Assembly: GCA_003991915.1 (NCBI GenBank)
Contig: RQTK01000106.1
Location: 192,085-256,084, forward strand
Length of the DNA stretch: 64,000 nt
Direction of reading: 5' to 3'
From: Elysia chlorotica
Taxonomy: Eukaryota > Mollusca > Gastropoda > Plakobranchidae
A program made the translations under genes and the position numbers. Below are positions 63,891-64,000 of this stretch, in pieces. Position 1 is the first letter of the stretch. Every line of letters begins with the position of its first letter. The notes below the pieces were generated by a model. It made no database searches and was not told where the DNA came from. It saw nothing but the letters and a program-made list of their open reading frames with translations.

Positions 63891-64000
63891 CGGCTGAAAA
63901 TCCTCCTCTTTAGGCTGAAAATCCTCCTCCTTTAGGCTGAAAATCCTCCTCCTTTAGGCTGAAAATCCTCCTCCTTTAGGCTGAAAATCCTCCTCCTTTA
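63891..64000. repeat. 22-bp array running off the window
   Basis: Five units of 'gctgaaaatcctcctccttt' plus 'ag'. Each unit boundary is a pyrimidine tract plus TAG, so it resembles a splice acceptor. The array continues beyond 64000. Confidence 0.93.

Noticed and set aside
63344..63897. 166- and 113-codon frames
   Set aside because: Produced by the 42-bp array lying in a PITRM1 intron.

Overview
The window is nuclear DNA of an animal, most likely a gastropod or related mollusc. It has split genes with GT-AG introns, long AT-rich introns, very many microsatellites and minisatellites, three N-gaps, and several dozen copies of one tRNA-derived SINE family. The mollusc assignment is inference from the repeat style and gene content. 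No bacterial, plasmid, phage or CRISPR content was seen.

Layout. (1) 1-6.8 kb: the 3' part of a four-EF-hand calcium-binding protein gene (+ strand; three exons visible, earlier exons not found). (2) 6.8-22.8 kb: repeat-rich DNA with SINEs, CT/GATA-type microsatellites, a 543-bp gap, a 2,343-bp tandem duplication, and minisatellites with 16-, 48- and 53-bp units. (3) 22.8-30.4 kb: a six-exon gene (+) for a 321-residue secreted, cysteine-containing protein I cannot name. (4) 30.4-35.8 kb: a long minisatellite field interrupted by a SINE and a 745-bp Harbinger-like element. (5) 35.8-38.1 kb: a three-exon gene (-) for a 201-residue claudin/PMP22-like four-helix membrane protein. (6) 38.1-44.9 kb: intergenic DNA with LINE remnants and a 662-bp solo LTR. 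(7) 44.9 kb to the window end: PITRM1, the mitochondrial presequence protease (+), with 16 consecutive in-phase exons (about 621 residues). It runs off the right edge before the C-terminal half.

The four genes do not form a pathway. What links three of them is structural: tandem arrays whose repeat unit straddles an exon edge, copying a splice site plus a slice of exon into the intron. I see this at two acceptors of the EF-hand gene, at one donor of the secreted-protein gene, and at several PITRM1 sites (donors of exons 7, 12 and 13; acceptors of exons 8 and 14). PITRM1 also has two whole-exon duplications. The exon 7 pair is 161 bp and cannot both be spliced in frame; the exon 13 pair is 135 bp and could be. 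These arrays create about 40 decoy splice sites and are the most unusual thing in the window. Transcript data would show whether they matter; long reads would show whether any are assembly errors.
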